A DNA stretch of 64,000 nucleotides from Eumeta japonica (lineage: Eukaryota; Arthropoda; Insecta; Lepidoptera; Psychidae), in contig BGZK01001572.1 of NCBI GenBank assembly GCA_005406025.1, positions 62,001 through 126,000 of the forward strand, given 5' to 3'. The first letter of the stretch is position 1; each line of letters begins with the position of its first letter. The notes under the pieces were generated by a model. The model was given only the letters and a program-made list of their open reading frames with translations, was not told the origin of the DNA and ran no database searches. A program made the translations under genes and the position numbers. Positions 22,051 to 34,145 of the stretch are shown piece after piece.

Positions 22051-23139
22051 AAAAAATCTAAGTATTTGCTTAAATTATATTTATTAATACCTGTTTTGAC
22101 ATACCGCAAATTTATATTGTATACCAAAAATCAGCCGATTTATAATTAAATCAGCTGATAAAAACATTAATGAATTAATAACTTTATATGAATATGACAT
22201 AATAATTATCGCGCCTGACTAATATATAACATAAATAATATTATCATTATTATTGTTTTGAATTTAATAGGCGGGCACCTTAGCCCATGTTTAGGCAAGT
22301 TCAGATTTTGTTTTGAAGTCTTTAGTAAATATGTTATATAATAGAATCGATAAAATACAAAATGGATGTCTATGGTCTTGCAATTCGTCATGCGTCTCGA
22401 ATGTTCGCCGATTATTATGTAAATTCGCACAGTTGTCGCAGAGAACTTCGCCTAACAATTGTCGATAAAGTTCGCCGTATATCTAAAACAATTTGTATGA
22501 TAATAGGTAATGATCAAAAGAATCTCACTAATAAAAATTTTAAAGGGCTATAAAAGAAACGATATTATTACAGAGTTTTCACCACAAAGGGCACTTATAG
22601 TATGACTTCTTTCTTTCTATTTGTCAACTGATTTTTAATTCAATTATGTAAATTATAGGAAACATATATTCTCAGACATTTCCATAAAAAAATTAAAATT
22701 TATTTTATTATAATTAAAACAGAATATATGTATTATATTATCTATATCATATGTATAGTATTGTTGGAACTGTTTTAAAATCCTCAATCTTATTCTTTAT
22801 AAAATAACGAATTTGAAACATATACGTGTCTTTTAAATTTAAAGTTAGATTAGTTATTGACTCATGATCAAGAATAAGGAAAAATGTACTAATTATATCT
22901 AATGTTTTCAAGCAAAACATCTAATTCAAAGAAAAATAAACCAAAAATTCGGTCAATTATAATTTTTCAAACAAAAACTTTCTTTTTTTATCTACAACTA
23001 ATGTATTATGTACTTTATGCTCCAATACTAGGCGGCGCATGAAAAGTTTGCATCTTAGTGAAGGGATACAATATGTGCCTAGTTAATTCGCATTCACACC
23101 GCTAAGTTCATTAGCGTCAGAATAAGAATTTGAACCATG
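22051..23139. other. AT-rich intergenic stretch
   Basis: A 63-codon plus-strand frame at 22362-22553 is the only notable open frame. I do not recognise it and see no support for it as a gene. Confidence 0.4.
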
Positions 23140-23600
23140 GACAGTGGTGCATAATATCTGGAACCTACGAGCAATGCCAGATACCGGAAGAACGACGAGG
23201 CGTTTGGTCGAGTCGCCGATTGCTGATTAAATTTGAAGACATATTCCTCAATTCAGCCGGCGCGTCGCAGATCATAGTGATTCATCGCGAACCGATATAG
23301 GGGGTATTGTTCCGTAACCTGCAAATAAGCGGCAGCTAATTATCATACAAATTGTTTTGAACTCGCCTCGAACTATGTCGTGGAATTATCTCGCGAAGTT
23401 CTCGACGCGAATTTACATGTTGATTGCTGAAATTCGGGGTTTCGACGCAACAAATAGGGATCTGGAGTGATTGCGCGACGGATTAACAAGTCTAATAAAT
23501 TCCTCGCGAGGCGCGCCGCCGATTCGGGTGACGTTCTAGTCGATAACACGAGACACGTTCAATAGGGATCCTTGTCGGTATTTTTCCCGCTGGAGGCGCC
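23140..23600. other. GC-richer non-coding island
   Basis: CpG-containing, locally GC-rich sequence (for example CTCGCGAGGCGCGCCGCCGA near 23.50 kb) within AT-rich surroundings. No coding frame is convincing. Candidate cis-regulatory or untranslated exon sequence; this is inference from composition only. Confidence 0.3.
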
Positions 23601-23713
23601 ACTGTGTTGTAACCTGAAAATAAATGACAGTGACGTTCTATCTGTATTGCCTCGATCAAAATAAATATTTTAAATATACTTACAGTGCGACCATAGAGAG
23701 CAAAAATTTTTTG

Positions 23714-24260
23714 AAGGCGCGCCATTATCGTTTTCATGGCAATATTTATACTATGACCTAAGCAAATTTAATACTTGCAATTGAAAAAATCTGTGTAATG
23801 TGTCAAAATACTATGGAATTAGTACGAATATTTAAAATCTAAAAAACGGTACAAATAAAAAAACATATCTAGGTTATTTTTATTAGACATTCCGTATCTC
23901 AAAACCCCCCATAACAAACTTATGTTTTATAAGAGAAAGGTAGTATTTATCTATTCGTAAAGAAAGTTAAAATGTAAATATTATATTCCCGAGATGTCAC
24001 ATCCCTCACTGGTTTCGAGCTCGGTTTCTTACTCTGTTTAAGACTACTAATCATCTTCATAATTTGAACTGCTGTCACTGCTATCGTCTTCTACGTAAAT
24101 TATAAACCTTTCAATGTCTTGACAGACTGTATTTCTCCCATTATAATATTTCTGCTATATTTTCTTTACATGTTCAACACAATTGTTCCACATTTCAAGA
24201 TAAATACTATTAAAAGTTTCCTTCTTGCTTTTTTAATGTCTATTGCTCCTAAACTATACA
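23714..24260 (-). pseudogene. Second Sailor-like transposase fragment (C-terminus)
   Basis: Minus-strand frames read IYLEMWNNCVEHVKK, a stop, then (shifted) RFIIYVEDDSSDSSSNYEDD and a stop near 24.05 kb. The layout (W-x-x-C-x-H-V, then FIIYV followed by an Asp/Ser tail) matches the end of the 10-kb transposase ([14 protein letters not shown]). At 23714, AAGGCGCGCCATTATCG resembles that element's right terminal repeat, although its orientation does not fit a simple single copy. Everything N-terminal is gone. Confidence 0.55.
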
Positions 24261-24339
24261 CAGGAACCTTTTACGTTGCTATAGCACAAGTGAGCTATAT
24301 TGGGCTTAAGGTACAGCGATAGGGCGGTATCCCTATCAT

Positions 24340-24535
24340 CCCTTTCATTATACATCACCTTCCTGAACTTGCTCTCACTCTCGCCATCCCTTATTTTCAC
24401 CCTCTCACTGGTATTTTCATCCCTTCACAGCTACTTCTCTCTCTATTTCTTTGTCTCCCTCTCTCTCCCCTCTCTCTTTCTCTCTCTCTCGGTCTATACG
24501 TCTCTTCTCCGCTCCTTTCTCCCTCTAAGGAAATG
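24340..24535. repeat. CT-rich low-complexity tract
   Basis: A pyrimidine-rich plus strand with repeated CTCTCT and CCCTCT units. The 78-codon frame across it is an artefact of composition. Confidence 0.85.
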
Positions 24536-24539
24536 AGCA

Positions 24540-26560
24540 AAAAAATATGGCGGGTCGCTTATTGCTCAAGAAATTGTATCGAATGCTGCATCCCCATGCT
24601 AATCTGTTACCTCATTGATATGTCAAACGACACTCGTATAAAAAGAACAACAAAATCATTTTTTTCTCTAATAATTTTGTGTTGCTGTCTAATAATTTGA
24701 AAAAGCTGAGATATTTCTGTTCCGTGCTTTCTGAACTCGAAAAGATTACTGCATAACAATACGGATAATTTTGTTAGTAGTAGTTTGTTAGATGATTTGC
24801 AGGACAGGTCAACCGTAACCCGCACTTTCTACACCTCATACACCATTTATTAGCATAATATACAATTTGTATTTATAAGTAGACAAACAGTCAGCAGACG
24901 AACAGATTTTATTCTCGACATCTGTGTAGTCTATGCTTAGGTTAGATTCTAACAGTAGGTGTACCTAATTATATAGAAGTCCGCGAGAACACAACCGTGG
25001 GGTGAAAACAGAAAAATAATATTAGTGTTAATTTTTAACATGCACGATGTCATAATTTTTTGTATACCTACTCGTAGATATAGAACATACGTACCACACA
25101 TCAACATGAAACTTACCGCTGTGCAACGCATCCGCGCTACAATTTTTTTTCCGACATCATTAAAATTGTTATTGCTAATATCCTGAACTACCTATCGCAA
25201 CCGAATTCATTCCAAAACCTGGCCAGATAACGTGTTTTCATATTAAAACTGGAATCATGCTAAGTTGACTTGTGATTCTTGAACTATAACTGCACAAAAG
25301 AACAAGCATACAGATAGAAAGACGTTGTATTTTATATCTTATACACTATACAGTTTACGTAAATCAACATATAGTGAAGATGTAGGTGTTCGTTATTTGA
25401 CAATTGTTTTGTGTGGTGGCGTAAGGTTCCGTTTTATCATTGGATGGTTTTTATAAGTTATATAATTTATATCCTGATTATTGTCAACAAACTTAAAGGT
25501 TGTTCCACACGCCAGAATGTAAAACTTATTCATAAAACTTTACAACTTTTAGATTAGGACGACCCTATCGAAAATTCAAAGGTTGAGATTAGGTAAAAGG
25601 AAACTCGTAAGAAAGCGGACCGCGTATATTCAAAAGCACAGAGTGACAATAAATTGCTACGAAACCAGTTGAACACATTTTATTGATCGCACATGACTTA
25701 TGAACGCGCTGATTTGCTTTCTGATTGTAGAAATGAAAGTTAACTCCGCTCTCGCACTTCATTATTTATACTCGCCGAATGGCCGTCCAGAATATTTTTG
25801 AGATATAAATAAATCCATAAATTATCTAGAAAAAAATAGTTGTAAGCATGTCACGTCTGACATAACCAAATAACATTTTTTCCTTTCGAAAATTTCACCG
25901 CACAAAATAATAAATCCATATAAAATAGAATGTAAACACACGTCAATAGCCCTGACAGAGGTGAAGATGGCGCGCGGATCGGATTGTTTATGCTTGAAGA
26001 ATTCTATTCTCGGAGTTTTTATAGGGTAATAATTTATTTTTAGCTTGTAAGCGCAGTTCACAACAACGTTTATATTTTTTTTATTTATTTTAATCCTTTT
26101 ATTTTTTAATTTTTTACGTTTATTTGTTTACGTATGTCACAAATGATTAATCGTACAGAGTTGAAAACAGTCATTATATAGATAAAGAAAAAACAGACAT
26201 AAAAAGAATTGAAAAAGCAGAGTTGCTAAAATCATCAAATTATTTTTGTAGGCCCTAAACAGCGAATTCGACTGAAGATTGTTATATTTTTCAATGCATG
26301 ATAGTTATACAATATTACTTAATATCGTGTATCTTTCATGCACTTTTTCAATAGAAATATTTATTAACTATTTTTCTTTAAAAAAAGCTTTTTTATCTAC
26401 AACCTTTATCTTTGAATATATACGATAAAAACTTCTACGAACCCATATACATGCACTCAAACCGGAAATTTAAGGAAAACTACAGTTCATTTAAAATTCA
26501 GTAACAGTCAGATAGTAAGTAATTTGCGTGCAGTAGATTCATTTCGTATACACACGACGA
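24540..26560. other. Intergenic stretch, nothing firmly recognised
   Basis: Short unrecognised frames occur on the minus strand (24607-24825, 25822-26061). No domain, splice context or RNA gene can be defended. Confidence 0.4.
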
Positions 26561-26571
26561 CCGCTCTTTGC

Positions 26572-26579
26572 TATATAAG
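26572..26579 (+). promoter_or_regulatory. Candidate TATA box with leader-like sequence downstream
   Basis: TATATAAG is followed within 250 bases by leader-like sequence rich in GTGAAAAGTGAATGTG and GTGAAAAAGAACTGTGAA, a style common in insect 5' UTRs, and by possible donors (GGTGAG near 26.66 kb, GTAAGC near 26.88 kb). No coding exon follows that I can identify, so this would be a first non-coding exon of an unseen gene. Confidence 0.25.
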
Positions 26580-27099
26580 TATGTATATCAGCAAACGTGT
26601 ATGTTTGTTCAAAAACGTTAATACAACAATACCATTCGCTAACCTACGTCGAGGGTAGGTGAGAAAATCTCCACCTGTGTCGTTTCAAAACCGTAGGCAG
26701 CGACGAGCGATGGGCTCGCGACCCGCCGTGTCGGGTTCAAATTACTGTGAAAAGTGAATGTGCATCGAGTGTGACATCCGTGAAAAAGAACTGTGAATAT
26801 AAATTATTTCTTCTCATTTTTCTTCATAAATTCCTTTTTTGCCTAAGAAGAGGAAAATATCCGTTAAGGCACTGGTTGTGCGTGTAAGCGAGATTTTTGC
26901 CCACGCAAAACTCTTTAGAAATCTTTGGCCCATTTGTAACCGGACTACCGCGGTCTTGACCGAGTGGGTAGTCCACCGAAAAGGCCATATCAGGCAATGG
27001 CATCCAATTCCTGTTAACCACTCGAGAACCTTTTTTCCCCAAAAGTTATCGTTTCTACACGCATGGGACCTGCCGATTGCTATTTCAACTTATTAATTT

Positions 27100-28617
27100 T
27101 ATGAACTATGCCCGGTACTTAAGTGTAGAATATCTCTTTCTGGATCTTATAAACTTATAATTTTGAAAAATCAATTAGTTGTACTGGCTGAATCGTTTCT
27201 ACGTTTCTTCTGAATCGGAAGGTAAAGAATTCGAATTCTAAACATGTCTAAAACAACTTTTTATCGCAGTTTAAACTAAACCACTCGCTTTACGTGTCTA
27301 AGAGTATGTTAAGCAATCGATCACGGACATGGTCAACGCATTGGTGATCACAGTCATTGGCAGCTCTTAACCTGAGCTTAGCTAGACTAGAGAGTTAAGT
27401 TTCAAGCCCCTGAAATATCAAGGTTTGTGAAACGATATGCCTCCGCAGTGTAATAGATCAAACCTGTTACAACCTAATTTCTCTTCGCCTTTCATACGAC
27501 TGCGTGTAGATCTAAACCAACGATTAAACAAACTTGCAGACATGAGGACAGACGTTGCATCGGCAACGGCTGTCCCTCCCTTTGGAAAAGGGCACTGATT
27601 CAGAAAAAAATTGGGAAACAATAAACTTTACGAACGCATTATATCATATAATACTTTTTTTAATATTCAAAATATTAAATAGATATCCATAAAATATTAT
27701 TTTAACTTATTACTTTTTTCTTTATTTTTATTGATTATTTAAAATTGTAAAATTTTCTGAGTTCATTCAAAAGTTATCTTTGCAAATCTGAAATTTTTTC
27801 TTCCATAGAAATGGAACACGGTCAGAAGTCCGTTGAAAATTAAAATCAAACGCAGAATATAGAACATTTGTTACATGTGAGTGACAAAAGGTATGATTAA
27901 CATTTAGTTTTATGTTAAGTTGCTTCATATTTTTTTAATACGCAGGAAGAAATTACTCTCTCTTATTATTTTCTTACTTGTTTTTGAATTCCCTCCGAGG
28001 AGAACTCGATAACTTGAGACTTGTACCAATCTTTTTGCACTCAAAGGTAGCATTAAGATATTGTGAATTATTGATAGCGGAACTGTGATTCCTCAATCTC
28101 AACTTGGAACATCGTGACATTGAAAAATTAAAGTTATTCTTCGGTTTAAAGGATCTTATTTTCATTCTAACTTAATAGTTATACAGGGACTGTGAATTAA
28201 TTTATTTAAACATAAATAAGTCGTACATGATAGCAATAGAAAAAAGGGTGTGATATTATAAAATTCAGCTAATAAACAAAAGATGAGTAAGAGTATATAA
28301 CAACAATGATGACTGTAAAATAGTAAAAGTTAACTCGTGAAACGATTGCAAACTACAAACTTGTTATTGTAGATGGAAAAAATAGTGCAATAAATTTAAA
28401 AAGAGCGTTGGCATTGTTAATAAAGGTTGTGGTAAAGGATGTACAAGTAAATTGTTTATGTAAGTATTATCTTTTAAATAATAGAATATAACGTGTTTAA
28501 TATGATTTAAATATAGTGCATGATATGGCATTCTTGGTGTCAGATAAGAGCTTATTGTGCGTCTGTGCTTCCTCAAAACTTATAGTTGTCTTTTCATTGT
28601 CAGTTCAACCAGTAGGT
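27100..28617. other. AT-rich stretch, nothing recognised
   Basis: There is no supported gene. A possible short GC-richer block lies at about 27.42-27.61 kb without identifiable content. Confidence 0.4.
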
Positions 28618-30256
28618 ACACTGAAAAAAAACTTTGGTTAAAATAACAAAATAAGCTATTTTCTAATAGGACCTACATAAGTACGACATTATTTTTATTA
28701 AATTTCTAAAGTAACTAAATTTATTATTGTAAATTTTATCCAGGTTATAGTGAATTTAACTAATTCATATTGTGTTAATTTGACTTAAAACTTTAATCAA
28801 ACTTACAATATATATTAGTAAAACTGTAAAAGAAGGGTTCTTTTTACTTAACGAGTGCAATAATATTTACTAGGAATCTCTGTATTTTTAACTATATTAT
28901 TTTAGTAGATATCACTAGAGATGTTTCGTACATGCTAGTAAATTATGTTAGTATTTTTAACATAACTTATTTTGTACTTATAACAAAATCGTGTTCGCGT
29001 AGGTTACTAAATTACTTTTGTTAAGATACAAAAGTCAGTTTAATATATTAATCTGCTATGCGGGAACTTACCGATATTAAACTTATAAAAAAATGCTACA
29101 CTTTGATCTCAGCCAAAAGGCCGAGAAGCGATAGCATACAGAGACTCTTGGAATTATCTAAGGCTGACCGTCAGCACTGTGGTGCGGTGTAAACTTTTTT
29201 GTTAGCGCTATCTACCGAACTATTTTAGAAATAATACGTTAAACAATAAAACATCATTAATAACAAAATAATCTTGTGTAGAAATCATACATTTGTTTCT
29301 TAATATTAACACAAAAACATTTTGTTGGTATTATCACAAAAAAGTGTGTTTGTTATTTACGAAATATTGTTGTCAACATAAAATTTGCATATACCTACTT
29401 TTAGCTAAAAATAATATTTAAATGTGTATGAGACAAAGTAAAGTAATTTTCATGAAAATTAATTAAAAATATAAGATTTTTTTGTTAATATTATGACATA
29501 CCGACGTCATTATTACAAAAAAATATTTGTTGCTATTTTAATATTTACTACCCTTATATTTCATAAAATACTATTGAGAATGTCATTTACAAATTAGAAT
29601 GGCTTAATCGATTTATAATTACATTAAAAAATAATATGAAAGTAATTTTGAACACCATAATTACGTTTTTCAGTATCTATTTACGTTAAACTTACAATAC
29701 AATCTTATTTATTTCACAAGAGTTTTTTGTATTTTGTACTATAATATTACGTACGCATATTTTACAAAATGCCGTATTTTAAAACCAATACGTTTTTAGT
29801 TTATTTAAACGTAATTTATAATTACTTTTATGAAAAAAATATTGGTAAAATCAACGTAATAAAAGTTTAATGTTTTGACATGTCTTTTAGTCAATTTTAC
29901 GTTTTGTATTAGTTATTATTACTAAATTCTGTTTGTTATGTTTATCATGAGAATTGTTATGGGTATTTAACGAAATATACATCTTAAATTAATTAAAGTT
30001 ACTAGTGGGTACTAGCAAAAAGTTATGTAGCTATTACAAACAAAGTATACTGGTAAATTTCACCGCAATAATTGTTTATTATTACTTTTAAATAGGTCTT
30101 TTTTACAAAAAAAAATCATTTGAATTTACTACATACGAAATACGACATAAGAATACAACATACGAAATTGTTATTTTACATTAAGGTATTTTGTGATATT
30201 AACAATAAATCGTCAACAAAAGCTGTTTTGTTGATACAACATGCCCTTTTTTTCAG
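28618..30256. mobile_element. Possible long non-coding element with ACTGAAAAAAA ends
   Basis: The left end CACTGAAAAAAAAC and the right end (inward) ATACTGAAAAAAAGGG share ACTGAAAAAAA. Both are followed inside by AACAAAAT-like sequence. The 1.6 kb between is extremely AT-rich, non-coding, and contains the U2-like sequence. No clear target duplication is seen, so the borders are tentative. Confidence 0.3.
29030..29132 (-). pseudogene. U2 snRNA-like pseudogene or variant
   Basis: Starting at 29132 on the minus strand, the sequence begins ATCGCTTCTCGGCCTTTTGG and continues CTGAGATCAAAGTGTAGCAT. It matches the first 37 or so bases of U2 with one change at A24 (CTAAG to CTGAG) and a changed branch-site pairing region (GTAGTATC to GTAGCATT). 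Later parts still echo U2 (AGTTTAATATC, AATATATTAAACTGA), but the Sm site is degraded to ACTTTTGT. This is probably a retrocopied or decayed copy. An AATTCC block lies too close upstream to be a standard PSE. Confidence 0.85.
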
Positions 30257-31429
30257 TATAGGAGGAGATGACTTGCTCTTCAAGCAAGGTACTATCTTCA
30301 ACCTTTGTAAACAAATGTAATATTAGTATATATCGTTTTATTTAGTATTTTATTAATGAAAATGCATGTGTAAATATGCAATTGATTTAGATTCATGAAC
30401 TTGTTTGTTTTGTGTGTAAACCTTAATATTTAATAGACGATGTGAAATGGGAGCAATGGTAAAGCGATTTTACCAGTTCATTTTGTGTCGCCTGTAATTT
30501 TGTAAATTGACTTTATAGGCCCCATATTTTGATCCGGTGAGTATAATGAATAGATTTCGCTAACGAATGTTGTTGATCGTATTTAGTTATTAAATAGTCA
30601 ACTGCAGATTATCTTGGGTAATATTCCAAGAGGATATGAAGAGTCCTTTTTATTTTTCGATGCAGATATTCCATAATTAGCATTGATTTAATATTAATCC
30701 AAGATACTTGTCATTACCAAGCCTTTTGGAAATGGGCTTCCGTTTAGTTTTAGCGGTGCATGTGTGAGAATCATTATGTTTTCGCCTTGAAAATTATATA
30801 TGATGTTTTAGTGGTATCAATTGCAAGTTTCATTGAAACCATTCGAATAAAATGTTTTTATCTTCTTGACCTTGTGAGATGATGTCGTTGATGGTATGCA
30901 ATAAAACTAATATATGTCGTCAACATATAAAATATATCCATTCATTTTTATCTCATCAATGTTGTTTATGTAAATAACTAAAATAACAGTACAGAATCAT
31001 GTACTAGTAAGCTAATAGTAAAGTAAGTATACTAGTACAGAACCATGCGGGACATTTGGAAATAATATATTTTGAATATTTTTAATTTTCACTGATTAAT
31101 TTTAGCAAAACAAGTGTTACTTCACATTGTCACCTCTAACCTCTACTTGATAGCATCAAACAAATATATTTGGTTCCATTTATAGTTCCTATAAATATCT
31201 GTTATGCCCTTTTTCATAACAAAAAAACACAATAATTCGTTATTTAATAAACAAAAAATATTAAACCTATACGATCGTATCCTCTCGGCATACAAAACCG
31301 TTCCGTTTATAATCAAACGGGAGACCGGCGTGGTCCCACGGTGAGCGTTCCCAAGTTTTAATATGTTGCCATAAAGTTCCAATACACCTGCGCGTGTACA
31401 AAAATTCTAGAGAATAAAGTAGATAGCGC
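30257..31429. other. AT-rich stretch, nothing recognised
   Basis: No coding motif or repeat border was recognised. Confidence 0.4.
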
Positions 31430-31660
31430 CTCACCTCCGTCGTCGCGCGCCCCGCGACTCGAATATAATTTTCACGATATTCCCGAAGTTTAACGGAGCC
31501 TTAAAGGTGTACTCTCCGGAACGGGAGCTCTCCGCGTAATAAGATCTGGAATAGCTGGAAGGGAGGGATATCTCCCGGAATCGGGCGGATCGGCTTCCGG
31601 GCGCGCTCGTCTCGTATTTACAGTTTGTGCGAACACGTAACCCACCTGCCAAGATTGTAA
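31430..31660. other. GC-richer non-coding island
   Basis: Locally GC-rich (CGTCGTCGCGCGCCCCGCGA; CGGAACGGGAGCTCTCCGCG) with a 73-codon minus-strand frame that resembles nothing I know. Candidate regulatory sequence or untranslated exon. Confidence 0.3.
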
Positions 31661-31861
31661 GTGTGCTGTGAAACTGTTTAAGTTTCTCCTTTAATTTCTC
31701 TAAGGTACATTTCGTCTCCCCTATAGGTACATAAGGTTAAGTTTTTTCGTTGTGTCGTAGATGACTTCGTGTACGTCTCATGGTTTGATTCGTTTCGTGA
31801 ATTAAGGTGAATTAAAGGGAACCAGTAAAACGCGAATCAAACTTTAGCACCTAGGGTTCCG

Positions 31862-32896
31862 GTACAGGATATAGACTGGATTTTATCATGCATCTTTTCG
31901 CAAATATTCATAATCTTCTTCTTTTTTAGAACAACTTTTCCAAAGAAACCATAGTGATTGAAGTAGTCGTTTCTGAGAAAAAAAAGCTTAAAACCCACAC
32001 GTAGAAATATCATAGTGACAAAGTTAGCAAGAAATGACGATCGTTCGCGATACTGCGCCCCAGATATATTGCCAACTGTGGCACGTGGCCAGTCATGCGC
32101 TTCGCACAACCACAGTCGGTCGCGAATTTGCAATGAAGCTAAAGGAATTTTGCTTATTCGCTGGTTTTCTTTTTAATTTTTATCATAGAGACATTTTTTG
32201 TAATTATAGTTTAGTATCAGTGTTAGGTAACAGTTATTGTATAAGTGTTATGTTTACGAAATTGAAGTTTTTAAAACTAATAATATATGTGATTCATATT
32301 GAAGTGTTTAACAACAATACCTTTCACTGCTATTGAATATAAAAACATGATTAATTTATGAGGAGTTTGGAGATATTGTTGCAGCTCTAAGACTTTATAG
32401 TGAAACTTATATTTACAGTCAACAACCTGCGATTTCACAAGAAATATTGCCTGCTGTGTATCGTTTATGCAATAATTTGTCTTAGGTTGTCTTGTTTATT
32501 TAGAGGATAGTGGAACACTTGTGGAAAAACAGAGGCTAATTTAATAATACCATTGGCGACTTTTACATAATTGACATCAAGTGTCATATGTAAATAAGTG
32601 ACTAGATAATTTCTTTAAAAACAATACTCAATAGCTCGGGCTCTGCCGTAGAACCCGAGCGCGAGCCAGAATTCGAGTTCGTCACATAGCGCCGCAACCG
32701 ACAAACCATGCGCGCACTTGCAAGCTGGCCGAACATTTAATAGGATTGTGGCTAATTTTTTTTTTGAATTTTCAAAAATATGTTTTTATTATAGTTACTT
32801 TTCCAAAGTTGTTCCAAAAAAGTGGGAGATTACGAATATTTGTTAAAAGATGCATGATAAAATCCATATTATATAGTACGTATCTATTTAAAACGT
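31862..32896. repeat. Inverted repeat pair, about 130-bp arms
   Basis: The left arm near 31862-31992 contains GGATTTTATCATGCATCTTT, a CAAATATTC block and GGAACAACTTTTCC-like sequence. The right arm near 32757-32896 is its complement. The roughly 770-bp interior holds GC-richer stretches. This looks like a foldback-type element or two opposed copies of one repeat. Confidence 0.6.
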
Positions 32897-33624
32897 TGAC
32901 AGATCATGGCGTTAGCCATTTAAAGGCTTGAACAGATATAACAATTTATCATTTTGAACTTATACTTCTTTTGGCGCGTTAGGAAAAATGATGAGAGTGA
33001 ATTTTCACGATGTACGCACACATCGGCATCTAAATCGACATCACGAAGTTGGTTAGTAAATATCTTTCAAGTTTTGCAGAAAAGACTACCAACAAAGTAA
33101 AAGTAAGAACACATCTACCACGTATGTTTACGTGCACGTGAGAACTGATACTGAAAACATTTATTCAAATATTTCTAAATCTTCAACACATTTCATATCA
33201 GTATGAATAAAATATATTTATAAATAATTACATGTGTCTGTGTTATTAAATTATGTACGGTACTGTATATATTTATTGATAATTTATTGTAAATACTAGT
33301 GATAAAAGTGGTTTTTGTAGTATAAACTCTTTTAAGTACGTTTATCGATTTGAGATTAGTTATCAGTATCTGTTATATTTATTTGTTTATATAGTAAATT
33401 ATTATTAATTAAAATATAATTGTAACGGACCGGGCGCACGCGTACGGAACCTTTAACGACCTGTTTTTTGTTTTTGCTGATCGGTTGACTATTCGCAGGA
33501 GCGGTGCATCGCCAACTTAGGTCGTCAAAAAATACCTCTGAACACTAGGTGTCTATAGAGGTACAGACCTTTACTTCCGATATACCAACATGTATGCTAT
33601 ATACTATAGTAGAATGTAAACTAG

Positions 33625-34145
33625 GTGCAGTATTGGGATAGCGCAGGCATTCTTATACTATTTCTTAGAATTCCGGATTCATCCTTCAGAGAGCGACCAA
33701 TCAAACGGGTCGAATTTAGACCAATTGAATCGAAGCAGCTAGGATCTCAAAATCTGTACTTGATCGGAAGCCATACCGTCGAGACAGCTATGCTATTTTC
33801 TGATATCGATTCCGGATCGTACCGTAACGGGCGCCGCTATCTGACGTGCCTGAACAACTACCGTCAGCGGTCGGCAGCCCTACCGTCATGCAGGCCGTCG
33901 ATAACTACTTCAAATAATCGGCCCTCTGAAGGATTACCATGGTACTTAACTGCATACGTCTTCGATGCATTTCGAAAGTAAAAGTCATACAAACTCATAT
34001 CTTTATTCACAAATAAGTCTATATGTACAAAAACTATTCTATTATGTATATTTAACTATAAATCGCACTGAAAAAGCGATGTTTTCAATATACAACTTAC
34101 GAGTTCGAAACTCGTCTATACAAACTACATGACTGAAAATAAAAT
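33625..34145 (+). repeat. Dispersed repeat, inverted partner at 63.0-63.4 kb
   Basis: Blocks GATCGGAAGCC, TACCGTCGAGAC, GCTATGCTATTTTC, CGTAACGGGCGCCGCTAT, CTACCGTCAGC, GTCGGCAGCCCTACCGTCAT, AACTCATATCTTTATT and TATTCACGCCGT (or near variants) recur in reverse at 63000-63400. The 118-codon open frame here is inside the repeat. The partner abuts a jockey-type reverse transcriptase, so this may be a retrotransposon untranslated region. Confidence 0.65.

Noticed and set aside
22362..22553. 63-codon plus-strand ORF starting MDVYGLAIRHASRM
   Set aside because: Looks moderately coding-like, but has no recognised similarity, no clear context and is within chance length for this window.
24300..24536. 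78-codon Leu/Ser-rich frame
   Set aside because: Produced by the CT-rich tract.
24607..24825. 72-codon minus-strand ORF
   Set aside because: No recognisable domain or splice context; composition is ordinary AT-rich sequence.
33625..33981. 118-codon open frame as a gene
   Set aside because: It lies inside a dispersed repeat whose other copy (63.0-63.4 kb) does not keep the frame.
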